Shown here piece after piece: positions 17,152 to 25,222 of a stretch of DNA of 64,000 bases. Position numbers and translations under genes: made by a program. The DNA lies in contig JAJDUT010000060.1 in the NCBI GenBank assembly GCA_022826515.1, positions 1 to 64,000 of the forward strand. Reading direction: 5' to 3'. The DNA is from Candidatus Latescibacterota bacterium. Lineage in GTDB: Bacteria; Latescibacterota; UBA2968; UBA8231. A model generated the notes under the pieces. The model made no database searches. It saw nothing but the letters and a program-made list of their open reading frames with translations, and was not told the origin of the DNA. Positions within the stretch are counted from its first letter, which is position 1, and each line of letters starts with the position of its first letter.

Positions 17152-18144
17152 TTACAGCGGCGGAAAGAGCACGTAGCCTACGGCGCTGCGCTCCAACCAG
17201 ATTTTGCAGAATTCCGCTAGGTCGTACGCTCGGGCGACCTCGTTGTTCGCGGCTGGATCGTTGACCAGTACCGTATCTCCCGCGCAGCCCCGGACGACGA
17301 GCAAGTGTCCAGACGTCCGCTCAATAGCCGCTCGGCTCAACTCGCCCACCTCGTAGCGGACAGAGGCAACAATGGGAAAGCCCGCGTCGAGCAGTGCGCG
17401 CGCTGCCTCCCAAGAGGGAAAGTGCAGTAGATAGCCCAAGAGGCCCCGGCGAGCGGCCGCGTGGATGTTGGCCGGCCATACGCCGTACAGCCCGCTGGGC
17501 TGGTGGCGAGCCTCTGAGATCACGTCGTAGATGTCTGCGCTATGGCCGTAGTACGCGAGGAGCATGGCGACGCTGGTCGGCGAGCAGACGTGGGAAGCCA
17601 ACTCGGGCCGCAGAACCATCTGGCTTTGCGACGGCACGGCGAGGGCCGTATCTCGGCTGGCGAGGGTCGGAGCGGGCACTGCGCCTTTGCGGCGCACCGA
17701 GACCGAGAGCAAGGCTGGGGCCGTGGGGACGATGCCTTGGACGCGCAGGTGTAGGGTGGCCATTTGCAAAGGGGTGTGGATGCGCAAGAGGTCGATTTCC
17801 GCAGCGACCGCTTCGTTTGTCGCGCTCACTTCAGGACTGACAAATGGGCCAATTGGGTCGAGGACGGCCCGGCTGCTATGGCCAGCTTTGGTTTCGCATT
17901 CTAGCGCGAACTGATAGCCCCACTCGCCGTCGTGGACGACCGAGAGGCACGGCAGGATTTCTAGCGCGCCTGCTAGCGCTGCGGGTGGCAAGTCGAACGA
18001 GAACTCGTTGCCACGCGACTCGACTGAGCTCGCCGAAGTCCATGCCAACGGCTCGATTTGCTTTGGCCGGATGGACGGCGGGACGGCGCGTTGCAGCGCG
18101 GCCTCATCTAGCCCTTGGGCAAACAATAGAAATGCGTTGCTCAT
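17152..18144 (-). CDS. C39-family-like papain-fold protease
   Basis: 330 aa, no signal peptide. The C-terminal half is a Peptidase_C39_2-type fold: oxyanion Gln in PSQSQMV (171-177), nucleophile Cys187 in HVCSPTSVAML, His280 in SGHLLVVRG and Asp296 in LVNDPAANN. The N-terminal 170 residues look like a beta-sandwich. Part of the N-terminus (WTSASSVES, about residues 35-43) is encoded by a short dispersed repeat. The gene sits between two inverted MITE copies. Substrate unknown; it may process peptides or hydrolyse peptidoglycan-derived amino compounds together with the DgcA/DgcN-like genes upstream. Confidence 0.8.
   Translation of the reverse strand: MSNAFLLFAQGLDEAALQRAVPPSIRPKQIEPLAWTSASSVESRGNEFSFDLPPAALAGALEILPCLSVVHDGEWGYQFALECETKAGHSSRAVLDPIGPFVSPEVSATNEAVAAEIDLLRIHTPLQMATLHLRVQGIVPTAPALLSVSVRRKGAVPAPTLASRDTALAVPSQSQMVLRPELASHVCSPTSVAMLLAYYGHSADIYDVISEARHQPSGLYGVWPANIHAAARRGLLGYLLHFPSWEAARALLDAGFPIVASVRYEVGELSRAAIERTSGHLLVVRGCAGDTVLVNDPAANNEVARAYDLAEFCKIWLERSAVGYVLFPPL
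18019..18042. repeat. 24-bp dispersed repeat inside a coding sequence
   Basis: The 24 bp at 18019-18042 (beginning GACTCGACTGAGCTCGCC) are identical to 2273-2296 in an intergenic region. Here the repeat is read in frame within the C39-like protease gene. Confidence 0.8.
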
Positions 18145-18155
18145 TAGGTTCGTTT

Positions 18156-18327
18156 GGGAAGAACTAAGTACGCGACAGTAATCGAGTGGACGTTAGGCAT
18201 GGGAGTGCTGAGATGCTTCGACTCCGCTTTGCTCCGCTCAGCATGACAGGTGATGACGCCCATGGTGTCATGCTGAGCGAAGCGAAGCATCCCATGCCGC
18301 TCTACTATCGTGTACTTAGGGGAAGAA
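18156..18327. mobile_element. MITE-like element, copy B, with 8-bp target duplication
   Basis: Element body 18164-18319 (156 bp). Ends CTAAGTACGCGACAGTA (18164-18180) and TACTATCGTGTACTTAG (18303-18319) match in 15 of 17 positions as inverted repeats. Flanked by the perfect direct repeat GGGAAGAA at 18156-18163 and 18320-18327. Interior hairpin arms resemble copy A. Located just upstream of the C39-like gene. Confidence 0.92.
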
Positions 18328-18380
18328 TACATTCAATCGCTACCTGCGTCCAGCAGGTAACGCCCGCAGAGTCTGCTGGC

Positions 18381-19361
18381 CTATCCCCAGAGTTGAGGAT
18401 GGGGCGGATGGAGTAGGCTGGCTTCGTAACGCAGCCCGTGCTCCCGATCTTTTTGCAGGAGCAGGGGGCCGTCGAGATCGACGAAGCGGGCTTGTTGCGC
18501 CAGCAGGACCGCCGGTGCCATGGCCAGCGAGGTGGCGATCATGCAGCCGACCATCAAATCCAATCCGCACGCGCGCGCCTCGGCGGCCAAGCGCAGGCCC
18601 TCGCTGAGGCCACCGGTCTTGTCGAGCTTGAGGTTGACGCATTCGTAGCGGGAGGCCAGTTCTGCGATATCGGCGGCAGTGTGGCAGGATTCGTCGGCGC
18701 AGAAGGGTACCGGATGTTCCAACTCGGCGAGCAGGGCGTCTTGGGCGGCGGGCAGGGGTTGTTCGATGAGTGCGACGCCCAAGCGAGCTAGTTCGGCTGA
18801 GAGCGGCTCGACTTGGTCGGCGGACCAGCCTTCGTTGGCATCGACGATCAGGATCGAGTCTGGGGCATTGGCGCGGATTGCGGCGACGCGGTCGAGGTCG
18901 TCGCGACCGGCGAGTTTGATCTTGAGCAGCGGTCGATCGGCGTGCTGGACAGCGGCTCGGCCCATGGTTTCTGGGTCGTCGAGCGAGAGGGTGTAGGCCG
19001 TCGATATTGGACGCGGTGTTGCTAATCCGGCCAGTTCATAGGCAGGGCGGCCGCTGAGTTTAGCTTCCAGATCCCAGAGCGCACAGTCCAAGGCGTTGCG
19101 GGCCGCGCCGGGCGGCAGAGCGCGTTGCAATGCCGCTTGGTCGAGGCCGACTTCTACCTGTGGGCGCAGCGATTCTAGCGCGTCTATGGTTCCGGCCACG
19201 CTTTCGTTGTAGCGGGGGTAAGGGACGCACTCGCCGCGGCCAACACGGCCATCGCGGCTCAACTCGACGACGACGACATCGGCGGTGGTTTTGGTGCCGC
19301 GCGAGATGGTGAAGGTCTGGGCGAGGGGGAAGCTCTCGCTGCGAACGGAGAAGTGGGTCAC
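18381..19361 (-). CDS. Enolase-superfamily epimerase (dipeptide epimerase / DgcA-like)
   Basis: 326 aa from GTG 19361, in a GTGA overlap with the upstream DUF1611 gene. Mandelate racemase/AEE signature residues are present: KIK at 147-149, metal ligands Asp174 (VDANEGW), Glu200 (IEQPLP) and Asp223 (CADES), and the opposite-face Lys in NLKLDKTGG (about 245-248). Family members epimerise L-Ala-D/L-Glu dipeptides; a branch paired with DUF1611 (DgcA) racemises N-acetyl-D-glutamate, as I recall. Tight pairing with the DUF1611 gene favours the DgcA-like role. Confidence 0.82.
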   Translation of the reverse strand: MTHFSVRSESFPLAQTFTISRGTKTTADVVVVELSRDGRVGRGECVPYPRYNESVAGTIDALESLRPQVEVGLDQAALQRALPPGAARNALDCALWDLEAKLSGRPAYELAGLATPRPISTAYTLSLDDPETMGRAAVQHADRPLLKIKLAGRDDLDRVAAIRANAPDSILIVDANEGWSADQVEPLSAELARLGVALIEQPLPAAQDALLAELEHPVPFCADESCHTAADIAELASRYECVNLKLDKTGGLSEGLRLAAEARACGLDLMVGCMIATSLAMAPAVLLAQQARFVDLDGPLLLQKDREHGLRYEASLLHPPHPQLWG

Positions 19362-20356
19362 AGGGCATCGACCAAGCGCGCGGCCCCTTGGCGCAGCGGA
19401 TCGACTGCGGGCAGGCCAGCTTGGCTCTCTATGGTTTTGAGCAGTTCGGCGGCGCGGTCTTCCGGCAAGTGCGAGGTGTTGACTGCAATGCCAACGGTGC
19501 GGCAGGCCGGATTGGTGAGCCGGCCGCACTGCTCGTTGAGGTGAATGCAGTCGAGCAGATCGGGCAGTTGGTATTCGGGCAGACCGCGCATGTGAGGGCG
19601 GTTGGGATCGTGGCAGAGGACGAGCGCGTCGGGTTGGGCACCGTGCATGAGGCCCAGCGACACGCCGGCGTAGGAAGCGTGGAACAGCGAACCTTGGCCT
19701 TCGACTAGGTCCCAGTGCTCGGGGTGGTTGGCTGGGGTCAGGACCTCGACGGAGCCGGCGAGGAAGTCGGAAACCACGGCGTCAACGGCAACGCCGGTCC
19801 CGGCGATGAAGATGCCGGTTTGGCCGGTGGCGCGGAAGGTGCAGGCCATGCCTCGTGCCTGCATCTCGCGCTCAATGGCCAGCGCGGTGAACATCTTGCC
19901 GACCGAGCAGTCGGTGCCGACGGTGAGCAGGCGTTTGCCCGGGCGTTTGACGCCGGTTGCAATGGGAAAAGCGCGGTCGGAAAAACGCGCATCTACGAGG
20001 CGAGTGCCCTTTGCGCGGGCGCGGTCGGCCACGCCGGGGATGGTGCCAAGGCGCGTGTGCAGGCCGCTGGCGAGATCGTAGCCGAGGTCGATGGCCTGCA
20101 AGAAGGTCTCGCGCCAGAGGTCGGAGATGGTGCCGCCGCGATTGGCGACGCCGATGATGAGGGTGCGGGCACCGGCGGCGCGCGCTTCGGCGAGGGTTTG
20201 GTCGGGCAGTCCGAGGTCGGCGTGGCAGGCGGGCAGGCGGAGTTGGCCAATGCACTCTTCGGGCCGCCACTGGGCGACGCCAACGGCCGTTTTGGCGGCT
20301 AGTTGGTCGGCGGCGTCGCCGAGGAACAATAGGTATGGGGGCGCGAGTTGGATCAC
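19358..20356 (-). CDS. DUF1611 protein (DgcN-like N-acetyltransferase)
   Basis: 332 aa from GTG 20356 (overlaps the PhyH stop). N-terminal Rossmann-like domain (LIIGVANRGGTISD), then the P-loop-like TVGTDCSVGKMF at about 145-156, GQTGIFIAGTGVAVDA, and LVEGQGSLFHASYAGVSLGL, all DUF1611 hallmarks. DgcN of marine bacteria N-acetylates D-glutamate before racemisation by DgcA (established for that family; specificity here is inferred). Its relative is fused to a subtilisin at 9733, so the window holds both a stand-alone and a fused form. Confidence 0.85.
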   Translation of the reverse strand: MIQLAPPYLLFLGDAADQLAAKTAVGVAQWRPEECIGQLRLPACHADLGLPDQTLAEARAAGARTLIIGVANRGGTISDLWRETFLQAIDLGYDLASGLHTRLGTIPGVADRARAKGTRLVDARFSDRAFPIATGVKRPGKRLLTVGTDCSVGKMFTALAIEREMQARGMACTFRATGQTGIFIAGTGVAVDAVVSDFLAGSVEVLTPANHPEHWDLVEGQGSLFHASYAGVSLGLMHGAQPDALVLCHDPNRPHMRGLPEYQLPDLLDCIHLNEQCGRLTNPACRTVGIAVNTSHLPEDRAAELLKTIESQAGLPAVDPLRQGAARLVDAL

Positions 20357-21240
20357 GGGGCGACCGGCATGTCTTCGGCGAGCTCAGCCGAGTCGTCGAG
20401 GCGGCGACGGCGCTGCTGCCAGTGCCACTTGTCGCTGCCGGCAATGAGCGGCTTGAGGGGTTCGGGCGTTTGGGCGATGAATTCAGCGCTCGGCTCTTGG
20501 CCGTTCCAGGCTTGGAACATCGGCGGGGTATAGCCGCCGATGACGATGACGCGCTCGCGGTCGGAGCGGATTTGGCCGGTGGCGTGGATCAGGGCCTCGC
20601 CAAAGAGCAGGGTTGATCCCGCGGGCGCGACCACTTGGTGGATCAGCGTGGGGTCTTCGTAGGCCGCGGCGATGATGGTCTCGCGGTCGCATTTGACCTT
20701 GTGGCTACCGGCGATGACCACGGTGCCGCCGTCGTCCGGGCCTAGCTCTGTGAGGTTAGTCAGCGTCTTGACAAAGGTGCAGTGGTAGAGGCCGTTTTCG
20801 ACGTACGTGCCCACGTCTGGGCTGGTGCCGGTGTGGAAGCCGTAGCGCGGCGCGGCAGCGAGATCGATTTCCGGGTCGCGCTCGTTGACGGCGGCCTCGG
20901 ATTCTTCGAGGCGCACACTGCCGCCGACGAGTTCCTCGGCCATGCCGACTAGGCGCGGATGAGTTAGGTATGCGAAAATCGCGGGATCGGCTTCGAGGAT
21001 GTGGGCAAAGTGCAGGTAGTGAGGCCGATAGGAGGAGAGACGGCAGTTGCGGACGCTGGCCTTGGCCGGGTCTGGGGCGGACAGGAGGTCGCGTTTGAGC
21101 CGGAGCATGGCCTCCAGCAGGCGCTCGGTCAGGTCTTGCTCGATTGCGTTTTCAACCACCACATAGCCATAGACTTCGAGGTGATAGCGCTGGGCGGAGG
21201 TGAGCGCGGGAAAGGGCCGGATGAATTCGCCGTCGGACAT
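20353..21240 (-). CDS. PhyH-family Fe(II)/2OG protein with HxG facial motif
   Basis: 295 aa from ATG 21240. Phytanoyl-CoA dioxygenase fold: IAGSHKVK near 167-173, distal metal His219 (EALIHATG) and the 2-oxoglutarate Arg in SDRERVIVIGGY. The proximal motif, however, reads GFHTGTSPD: His126-Thr-Gly128 where an HxD is expected. Spacing to SHK matches the HxD of the PhyH domain at 40449 (44 versus 42 residues), so Gly128 aligns with the carboxylate. HxG/HxA is the signature of Fe/2OG halogenases, but it may also occur in other subfamilies. First gene of the operon with the DUF1611 and epimerase genes. An upstream extension into a repeat was excluded. Confidence 0.82.
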   Translation of the reverse strand: MSDGEFIRPFPALTSAQRYHLEVYGYVVVENAIEQDLTERLLEAMLRLKRDLLSAPDPAKASVRNCRLSSYRPHYLHFAHILEADPAIFAYLTHPRLVGMAEELVGGSVRLEESEAAVNERDPEIDLAAAPRYGFHTGTSPDVGTYVENGLYHCTFVKTLTNLTELGPDDGGTVVIAGSHKVKCDRETIIAAAYEDPTLIHQVVAPAGSTLLFGEALIHATGQIRSDRERVIVIGGYTPPMFQAWNGQEPSAEFIAQTPEPLKPLIAGSDKWHWQQRRRRLDDSAELAEDMPVAP

Positions 21241-21304
21241 GGGCGGAAATATAAGCGAGGGAAAAGGGAATGCCAACGGGGAAACAAATGCGCTGTTATT
21301 GCCT

Positions 21305-21440
21305 GAGTTAGTGCTATCTAGGTATGAAATGTTTCGACTCCGCTGCGCTTCGCTTAGCATGACATTGGACAGCAGGGCGCGAGCATCTTTCATGCTGAGC
21401 GTAGTACTCCACCGCGACCTTATACTGCGGACGTTAGGCG
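21305..21440. repeat. Degenerate relative of the MITE-like repeat
   Basis: CTAGGTATGAAATGTTTCGAC and the following TTCGCTTAGCATGACA resemble the corresponding half of copy A (TTAGGTATGATATGCTTCGAC), and TCATGCTGAGCG appears on the other side. Terminal repeats and a target duplication are not recognisable, so this is a decayed or partial copy upstream of the PhyH gene. Confidence 0.55.
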
Positions 21441-21527
21441 CGAATTACGTCAAAAAAACGACTCGTATCCAAGCAGATCGCAGCCGGCATCTCGTCGCGT
21501 CTGATTGAAAATTTAGCTTTGCATAAA

Positions 21528-21720
21528 AGTACTCTTTTTAGTACCGTTAAATGTACGCATAATTGCGTACCTTTTTCGAGGATCTCATATATAGAGTATT
21601 ATCAATAGGTTATTCATTGACAATTTCCACGCTCTTGCAGATTCACGGAGAAATTCTACAATTATGGGTTTTCCAAATCGTCTCCAAAAGTACTTAATTT
21701 AGTACTATATACAGTACAAG
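21528..21720 (+). promoter_or_regulatory. GTAC-box operator array upstream of the toxin-antitoxin pair
   Basis: Three inverted-repeat sites built on GTAC: GTAC at 21529-21532 with GTAC at 21541-21544; GTACGCATAATTGCGTAC (perfect 7-bp arms) at 21553-21570; AGTACTTAATTTAGTACT at 21689-21706, with another GTAC at 21714. The last lies just before the antitoxin start. Autoregulatory operators of this kind are usual for Phd/YefM systems. A TTGACA at 21617-21622 is present but lacks a good -10. Confidence 0.6.
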
Positions 21721-21729
21721 AGAGGAAAT

Positions 21730-21987
21730 ATGCTCCAATCCATGCCCATCGCCGAAGCCCGCAAAGTCCTGAATCAATTGCCCGACCGCTTCGCCGCTGA
21801 ACCCGAAGCGAGTGCCCTCGCCGTAACGCGCCGCGGCCAGCCGGTACTCGCGCTGATGCCGTGGTCGCTTTACCAGGGCATTGTCGAAACCTTAGAGGTG
21901 CTCGGCGACGAGGCCGAATGCGCCGCGCTACGCGAAGGCATCCGCCAGATTGAGGCGGGCGAGCGCGCCGTTTGGGAGGGGCAATGA
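21730..21987 (+). CDS. Phd/YefM-type antitoxin
   Basis: 85 aa. MPIAEARKVLNQLPDRF and ALAVTRRGQPVLALMPWSLYQ match the DNA-binding Phd/YefM N-terminus; the C-terminal part is acidic and probably wraps the toxin. Good AGAGGAAAT ribosome site. The stop overlaps the toxin start (ATGA). It presumably represses its own promoter through the GTAC-box sites. Confidence 0.85.
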   Translation: MLQSMPIAEARKVLNQLPDRFAAEPEASALAVTRRGQPVLALMPWSLYQGIVETLEVLGDEAECAALREGIRQIEAGERAVWEGQ

Positions 21988-22301
21988 CGTTGCGCGTCGT
22001 CTTAGCGCCGCGCGCCTTAGAGTCGCGGCAAGGCCTGCTCAACCGGCGGATTGCCGAGCAAGTGGACCAGTATATCACAGGGTTGGCAATCGATCCCGAG
22101 GAACAGGGGTGGCCTTTGGTCGGCGAGTTAAAGGGCTACCGCTGCCTGCGTCCGCCGGGCGGCTGGTTCCGCATCGTCTATCGGATGGGGGTCGGGGAGG
22201 TCGAGGTGGTGTTGGTGTCGGTGGGGCAGACCCATTTGGCTGGTGAGCGAGACGTGCGCGCGCTGGCGCGGACGCTGTTTAGCGAGCGGCTGCTGCGCTA
22301 A
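21984..22301 (+). CDS. RelE/ParE-type toxin
   Basis: 105 aa from ATG 21984. The sequence has the RelE/ParE layout: a helical N-terminus (RALESRQGLLNRRIAEQV), LKGYRCLRPPGGWFRIVYRM with the strand-forming RxVYR, and VVLVSVGQT. Probably a ribosome-dependent mRNA interferase or gyrase poison; the class cannot be settled from sequence alone. Coupled to the antitoxin by 4 nt. Confidence 0.85.
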   Translation: MTLRVVLAPRALESRQGLLNRRIAEQVDQYITGLAIDPEEQGWPLVGELKGYRCLRPPGGWFRIVYRMGVGEVEVVLVSVGQTHLAGERDVRALARTLFSERLLR

Positions 22302-22306
22302 GCGAT

Positions 22307-22666
22307 TCAGTTGTTAGCTGAGTCCGCGCCGATATAGACGAAGCCCTGTTCTACCTTTACTGAATAGATATTGATACTGTACTCCTCGCCGGCGAGGTTG
22401 CTGCCGTCGATCAGCGAGAACGTCTTCTTGTGTTGGGGGCAGGCGACTTTGGGCGTGCCTTCTTGATCGCCGATCAAGCCACGAGAGAGGACCATGTCGC
22501 GCTTGTGGGGGCACATGTTCTGGCAGGCGTACCAATCGCGGTGCGAGGCAAAATTGAATACTGCGATCTGCTCGTCTCCCAGCTTGACGCAAGCTCCAGC
22601 ATTGCTGGGGAAGTCCTCGACTCGGGCAACTCGCACCCACTGCTCTACTGCTATGGCTTCGCTCAT
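22307..22666 (-). CDS. nirD: Nitrite reductase small subunit (Rieske type)
   Basis: 119 aa from ATG 22664-22666, overlapping the nirB stop (ATGA). Rieske-like ligands are retained: CPHK in CQNMCPHKRDMV and CPQHKKTF, i.e. C-x-H and C-x2-H, so a [2Fe-2S] centre is likely, unlike the cluster-less E. coli NirD. Works with NirB in NAD(P)H-dependent reduction of nitrite to ammonium. Confidence 0.93.
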   Translation of the reverse strand: MSEAIAVEQWVRVARVEDFPSNAGACVKLGDEQIAVFNFASHRDWYACQNMCPHKRDMVLSRGLIGDQEGTPKVACPQHKKTFSLIDGSNLAGEEYSINIYSVKVEQGFVYIGADSANN

Positions 22667-25170
22667 GCTACGATCTCCCAGTTGACGGGCCGCTTTTGCT
22701 CCCGTTCGTGTGTCCACTGCAAATTGTCGTCCGCGTCGTCGCTGTTGACGAAGTGGCGGAAGCGCTTGCGGCGCTCCGGGTCTTCGACGACCGCCTTCCA
22801 CTCGCATTGATAGGTCGCCACTAAGTGGGCCATATCCTCCTCTAACTGCGCGCAGATCCCGAGGTGATCTTCGATGATTACGCGGCGCAGATATTCGATG
22901 CCGCCTTCGAGCTGGTTGAACCAAGTGGCGGTGCGGGTCAGCTTGTCAGCGGTGTGGATGTAATACATGAGGAAGCGGTCGATGTATTGGATGCAGGTCT
23001 CCTCGTCGAGGTCTGCAGCGAGCAGGACCCCGTGCTGGGGTTTGGCACCGCCGTTGCCACAAACGTGGAGATTCCAGCCCTTTTCAGTGGCGACTAAGCC
23101 GAAGTCTTTGCCTTGGGCCTCGGCGCACTCGCGCACGCAGCCCGAGCAGGCGGCCTTGATTTTGTGGGGAGCGCGGATGCCTCGGTAGCGCTCTTCGATG
23201 CGGATGGCGAAGCCGGTAGAGTCCTGCACGGCGTAGCGGCACCAAGTGGTGCCGACGCAGCTTTTGACCGTGCGCAGGGCCTTGCCATAGGCGTGCCCGC
23301 TCTCAAAGCCCGCGGCGATTAGCTCCTCCCAAATGAAGGGTAGCTGATCGACCCGTGCGCCGAGCAAATCGACGCGCTGGCCGCCGGTGATTTTGCAGTA
23401 GAGGTCGTACTTTTGCGCGACTTGGCCGAGAACGATCAGCTTGGCGGGCGTAATCTCGCCGCCCGGCACCCGGGGAATGACCGAATACGTGCCGCCGCGC
23501 TGAATGTTGGCGAGGAAGCGGTCGTTGGTGTCCTGCAGTTCCTCCTGTTCGAGGATGGGGTCGTTCCAGGTACTAGCTAAGATAGAGGCGACTGCGGGTT
23601 TGCAGATCTCGCAGCCGTGTCCCTGGCCATAGCAGGCCAGCAAGTCGTCGTAGCGCTTGACGCGGTTGATTTTGACGATCTGGAACAGCTCCTGCCGCGA
23701 ATAGGCGAAGTGCTCGCAGAGGTGGGTATTGACTTCTAGGCCTTGGGCTGTGAGTTCGGCGTTGAGGATGTCGGTTACCAAGGGTATGCAGCCGCCGCAG
23801 CCCGTGCCGGCGCGCGTCGCGTCCTTGAGCGGGCCGAGTTGGGTATAACCTTCGGCTACAGCGCGGACGAGTGCGCCCTTGGCGACGTTGTTGCACGAGC
23901 AGATTTGCGCGTCGTCGGGCAGGTCGTGTGGATTGAAGCCGACCGCCTTGCCGTTGGATGCGCCGAGCAGCAGTTCGTGGGGATCGCCGGGCAAGGGGGT
24001 CTTGTTTTTGACCATCTGCAAGAAGTGGTTGTACTCCGAGGCGTCGCCGACCAGCATGCCGCCAAGCAGGTGTTCCCCGCTAACGGTCAGACGTTTGTAC
24101 ACGCGGGCGACATCGCTGTGGAAGTAGATAACCCGGCTGCCGGGCGTTTCGCCAAAGGCGTCGCCGAAATTGGCTACATCGACGCCCATGAGCTTGAGCT
24201 TGGTCGAGAAGTCGCCCGAGGTAAAGACGGGGTTTTCCGGCCCGCAGAGGCGCTCGGCGAGAATGGCGGCCATGTCGTAGCCTGGAGCCACTAAGCCATA
24301 GATAATGCCGCGATGCAGGGCCACTTCGCCAATGGCGTAGATGTGTGGGTCGCTGGTGGTGAGCGCATCGTTTACGACCACGCCGCCGCGCTCGCCGGTT
24401 GCTAGCTCGCACTCGCGCGCCAGCTCGTCGCGCGGGCGGATGCCGGTGGAGATGACGACCATGTCGAAGGCTCGCTCCTCGTCGCCGCCAAAGGAGACGG
24501 CTGTGACTTTGTCGTCGCCAAGAAAGCGCTGGGCACCTTTGCCGAGCAGGACTTCGACCCCGAGGGCCTCCATTTCCTCAACCAGCAACGATGAAGCCGC
24601 GTCGTCGATCTGGCGGGGCATCAGCCGGGTGTTGAATTCGACGACGGTAGTCTCCAGCCCCATATCGACGAGGGCCTTGGCCGCTTCAAGGCCCAGCAGC
24701 CCACCGCCTAGCACGAGCGCGCGCCGTGCCTTTTGGCCATAGGCGGCAATGGCTTCTAGATCTTCGATCGTGCGATAGACGAATACGCCTTCTTTGGCGA
24801 CGCCGTCGATGGGTGGGACGAAAGGGGCGGATCCAGTGGCCAGTACGAGGCGGTCGTACTCTATGGCCTCGCCGCGCTGGGAGGTGACGATGCCTTGCTC
24901 GCGCTGGATGGCCGTGGCCCGGTCGCCAATATGGGTTTCAATCCCGTGCTCTTGGTACCATTCAATCTTCCCGAGCATCAGGTCGGCGACCGGGGTGCCC
25001 GAGAAGTATTTGCTGAGGCCGACGCGGTCGTAGGCCAAGCGCGGCTCTTCGCAGAAGACGTGGATGCGAAACTGCTGCTGGCCGTCGCGCGCGACCATTT
25101 CCTCGCAAAAGCGGTGCCCCACCATGCCGTTGCCAACGACGACTAAGTGGGGCCGATTAGGTGCTATCAT
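22663..25170 (-). CDS. nirB: Nitrite reductase [NAD(P)H] large subunit
   Basis: 835 aa from ATG 25168-25170, with AGGAGA about 10 nt upstream. Domains in order: FAD/NAD-binding reductase (VVVGNGMVGHRF; GGGLLGLEAAKAL), BFD-like [2Fe-2S] regions (CSCNNVAKG...TGCGGC and GCEICKP), a ferredoxin-like sulfite/nitrite reductase half-domain, and the siroheme/[4Fe-4S] motif CSGCVRECAE...HVCGNGG. Assimilatory cytoplasmic enzyme. Transcribed divergently from the nitrate reductase operon, with a sigma-54-type promoter about 35-50 bp upstream. Confidence 0.95.
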   Translation of the reverse strand: MIAPNRPHLVVVGNGMVGHRFCEEMVARDGQQQFRIHVFCEEPRLAYDRVGLSKYFSGTPVADLMLGKIEWYQEHGIETHIGDRATAIQREQGIVTSQRGEAIEYDRLVLATGSAPFVPPIDGVAKEGVFVYRTIEDLEAIAAYGQKARRALVLGGGLLGLEAAKALVDMGLETTVVEFNTRLMPRQIDDAASSLLVEEMEALGVEVLLGKGAQRFLGDDKVTAVSFGGDEERAFDMVVISTGIRPRDELARECELATGERGGVVVNDALTTSDPHIYAIGEVALHRGIIYGLVAPGYDMAAILAERLCGPENPVFTSGDFSTKLKLMGVDVANFGDAFGETPGSRVIYFHSDVARVYKRLTVSGEHLLGGMLVGDASEYNHFLQMVKNKTPLPGDPHELLLGASNGKAVGFNPHDLPDDAQICSCNNVAKGALVRAVAEGYTQLGPLKDATRAGTGCGGCIPLVTDILNAELTAQGLEVNTHLCEHFAYSRQELFQIVKINRVKRYDDLLACYGQGHGCEICKPAVASILASTWNDPILEQEELQDTNDRFLANIQRGGTYSVIPRVPGGEITPAKLIVLGQVAQKYDLYCKITGGQRVDLLGARVDQLPFIWEELIAAGFESGHAYGKALRTVKSCVGTTWCRYAVQDSTGFAIRIEERYRGIRAPHKIKAACSGCVRECAEAQGKDFGLVATEKGWNLHVCGNGGAKPQHGVLLAADLDEETCIQYIDRFLMYYIHTADKLTRTATWFNQLEGGIEYLRRVIIEDHLGICAQLEEDMAHLVATYQCEWKAVVEDPERRKRFRHFVNSDDADDNLQWTHEREQKRPVNWEIVA

Positions 25171-25204
25171 CGGTTTTCTCCTGTAAACATAGCTTGAGTC
25201 CAAT

Positions 25205-25222
25205 AAGCAAAACACAGGCCAG
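25205..25222 (-). promoter_or_regulatory. Sigma-54 (-24/-12) promoter candidate for nirBD
   Basis: On the minus strand the sequence is CTGGCCTGTGTTTTGCTT: GG (25219-25220) and GC (25207-25208) are separated by exactly 10 bp, as required, with TGGCCT in place of TGGCAC and a perfect TTGCT. Expected start is about 25195, 25 nt before the nirB ATG. Confidence 0.6.
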
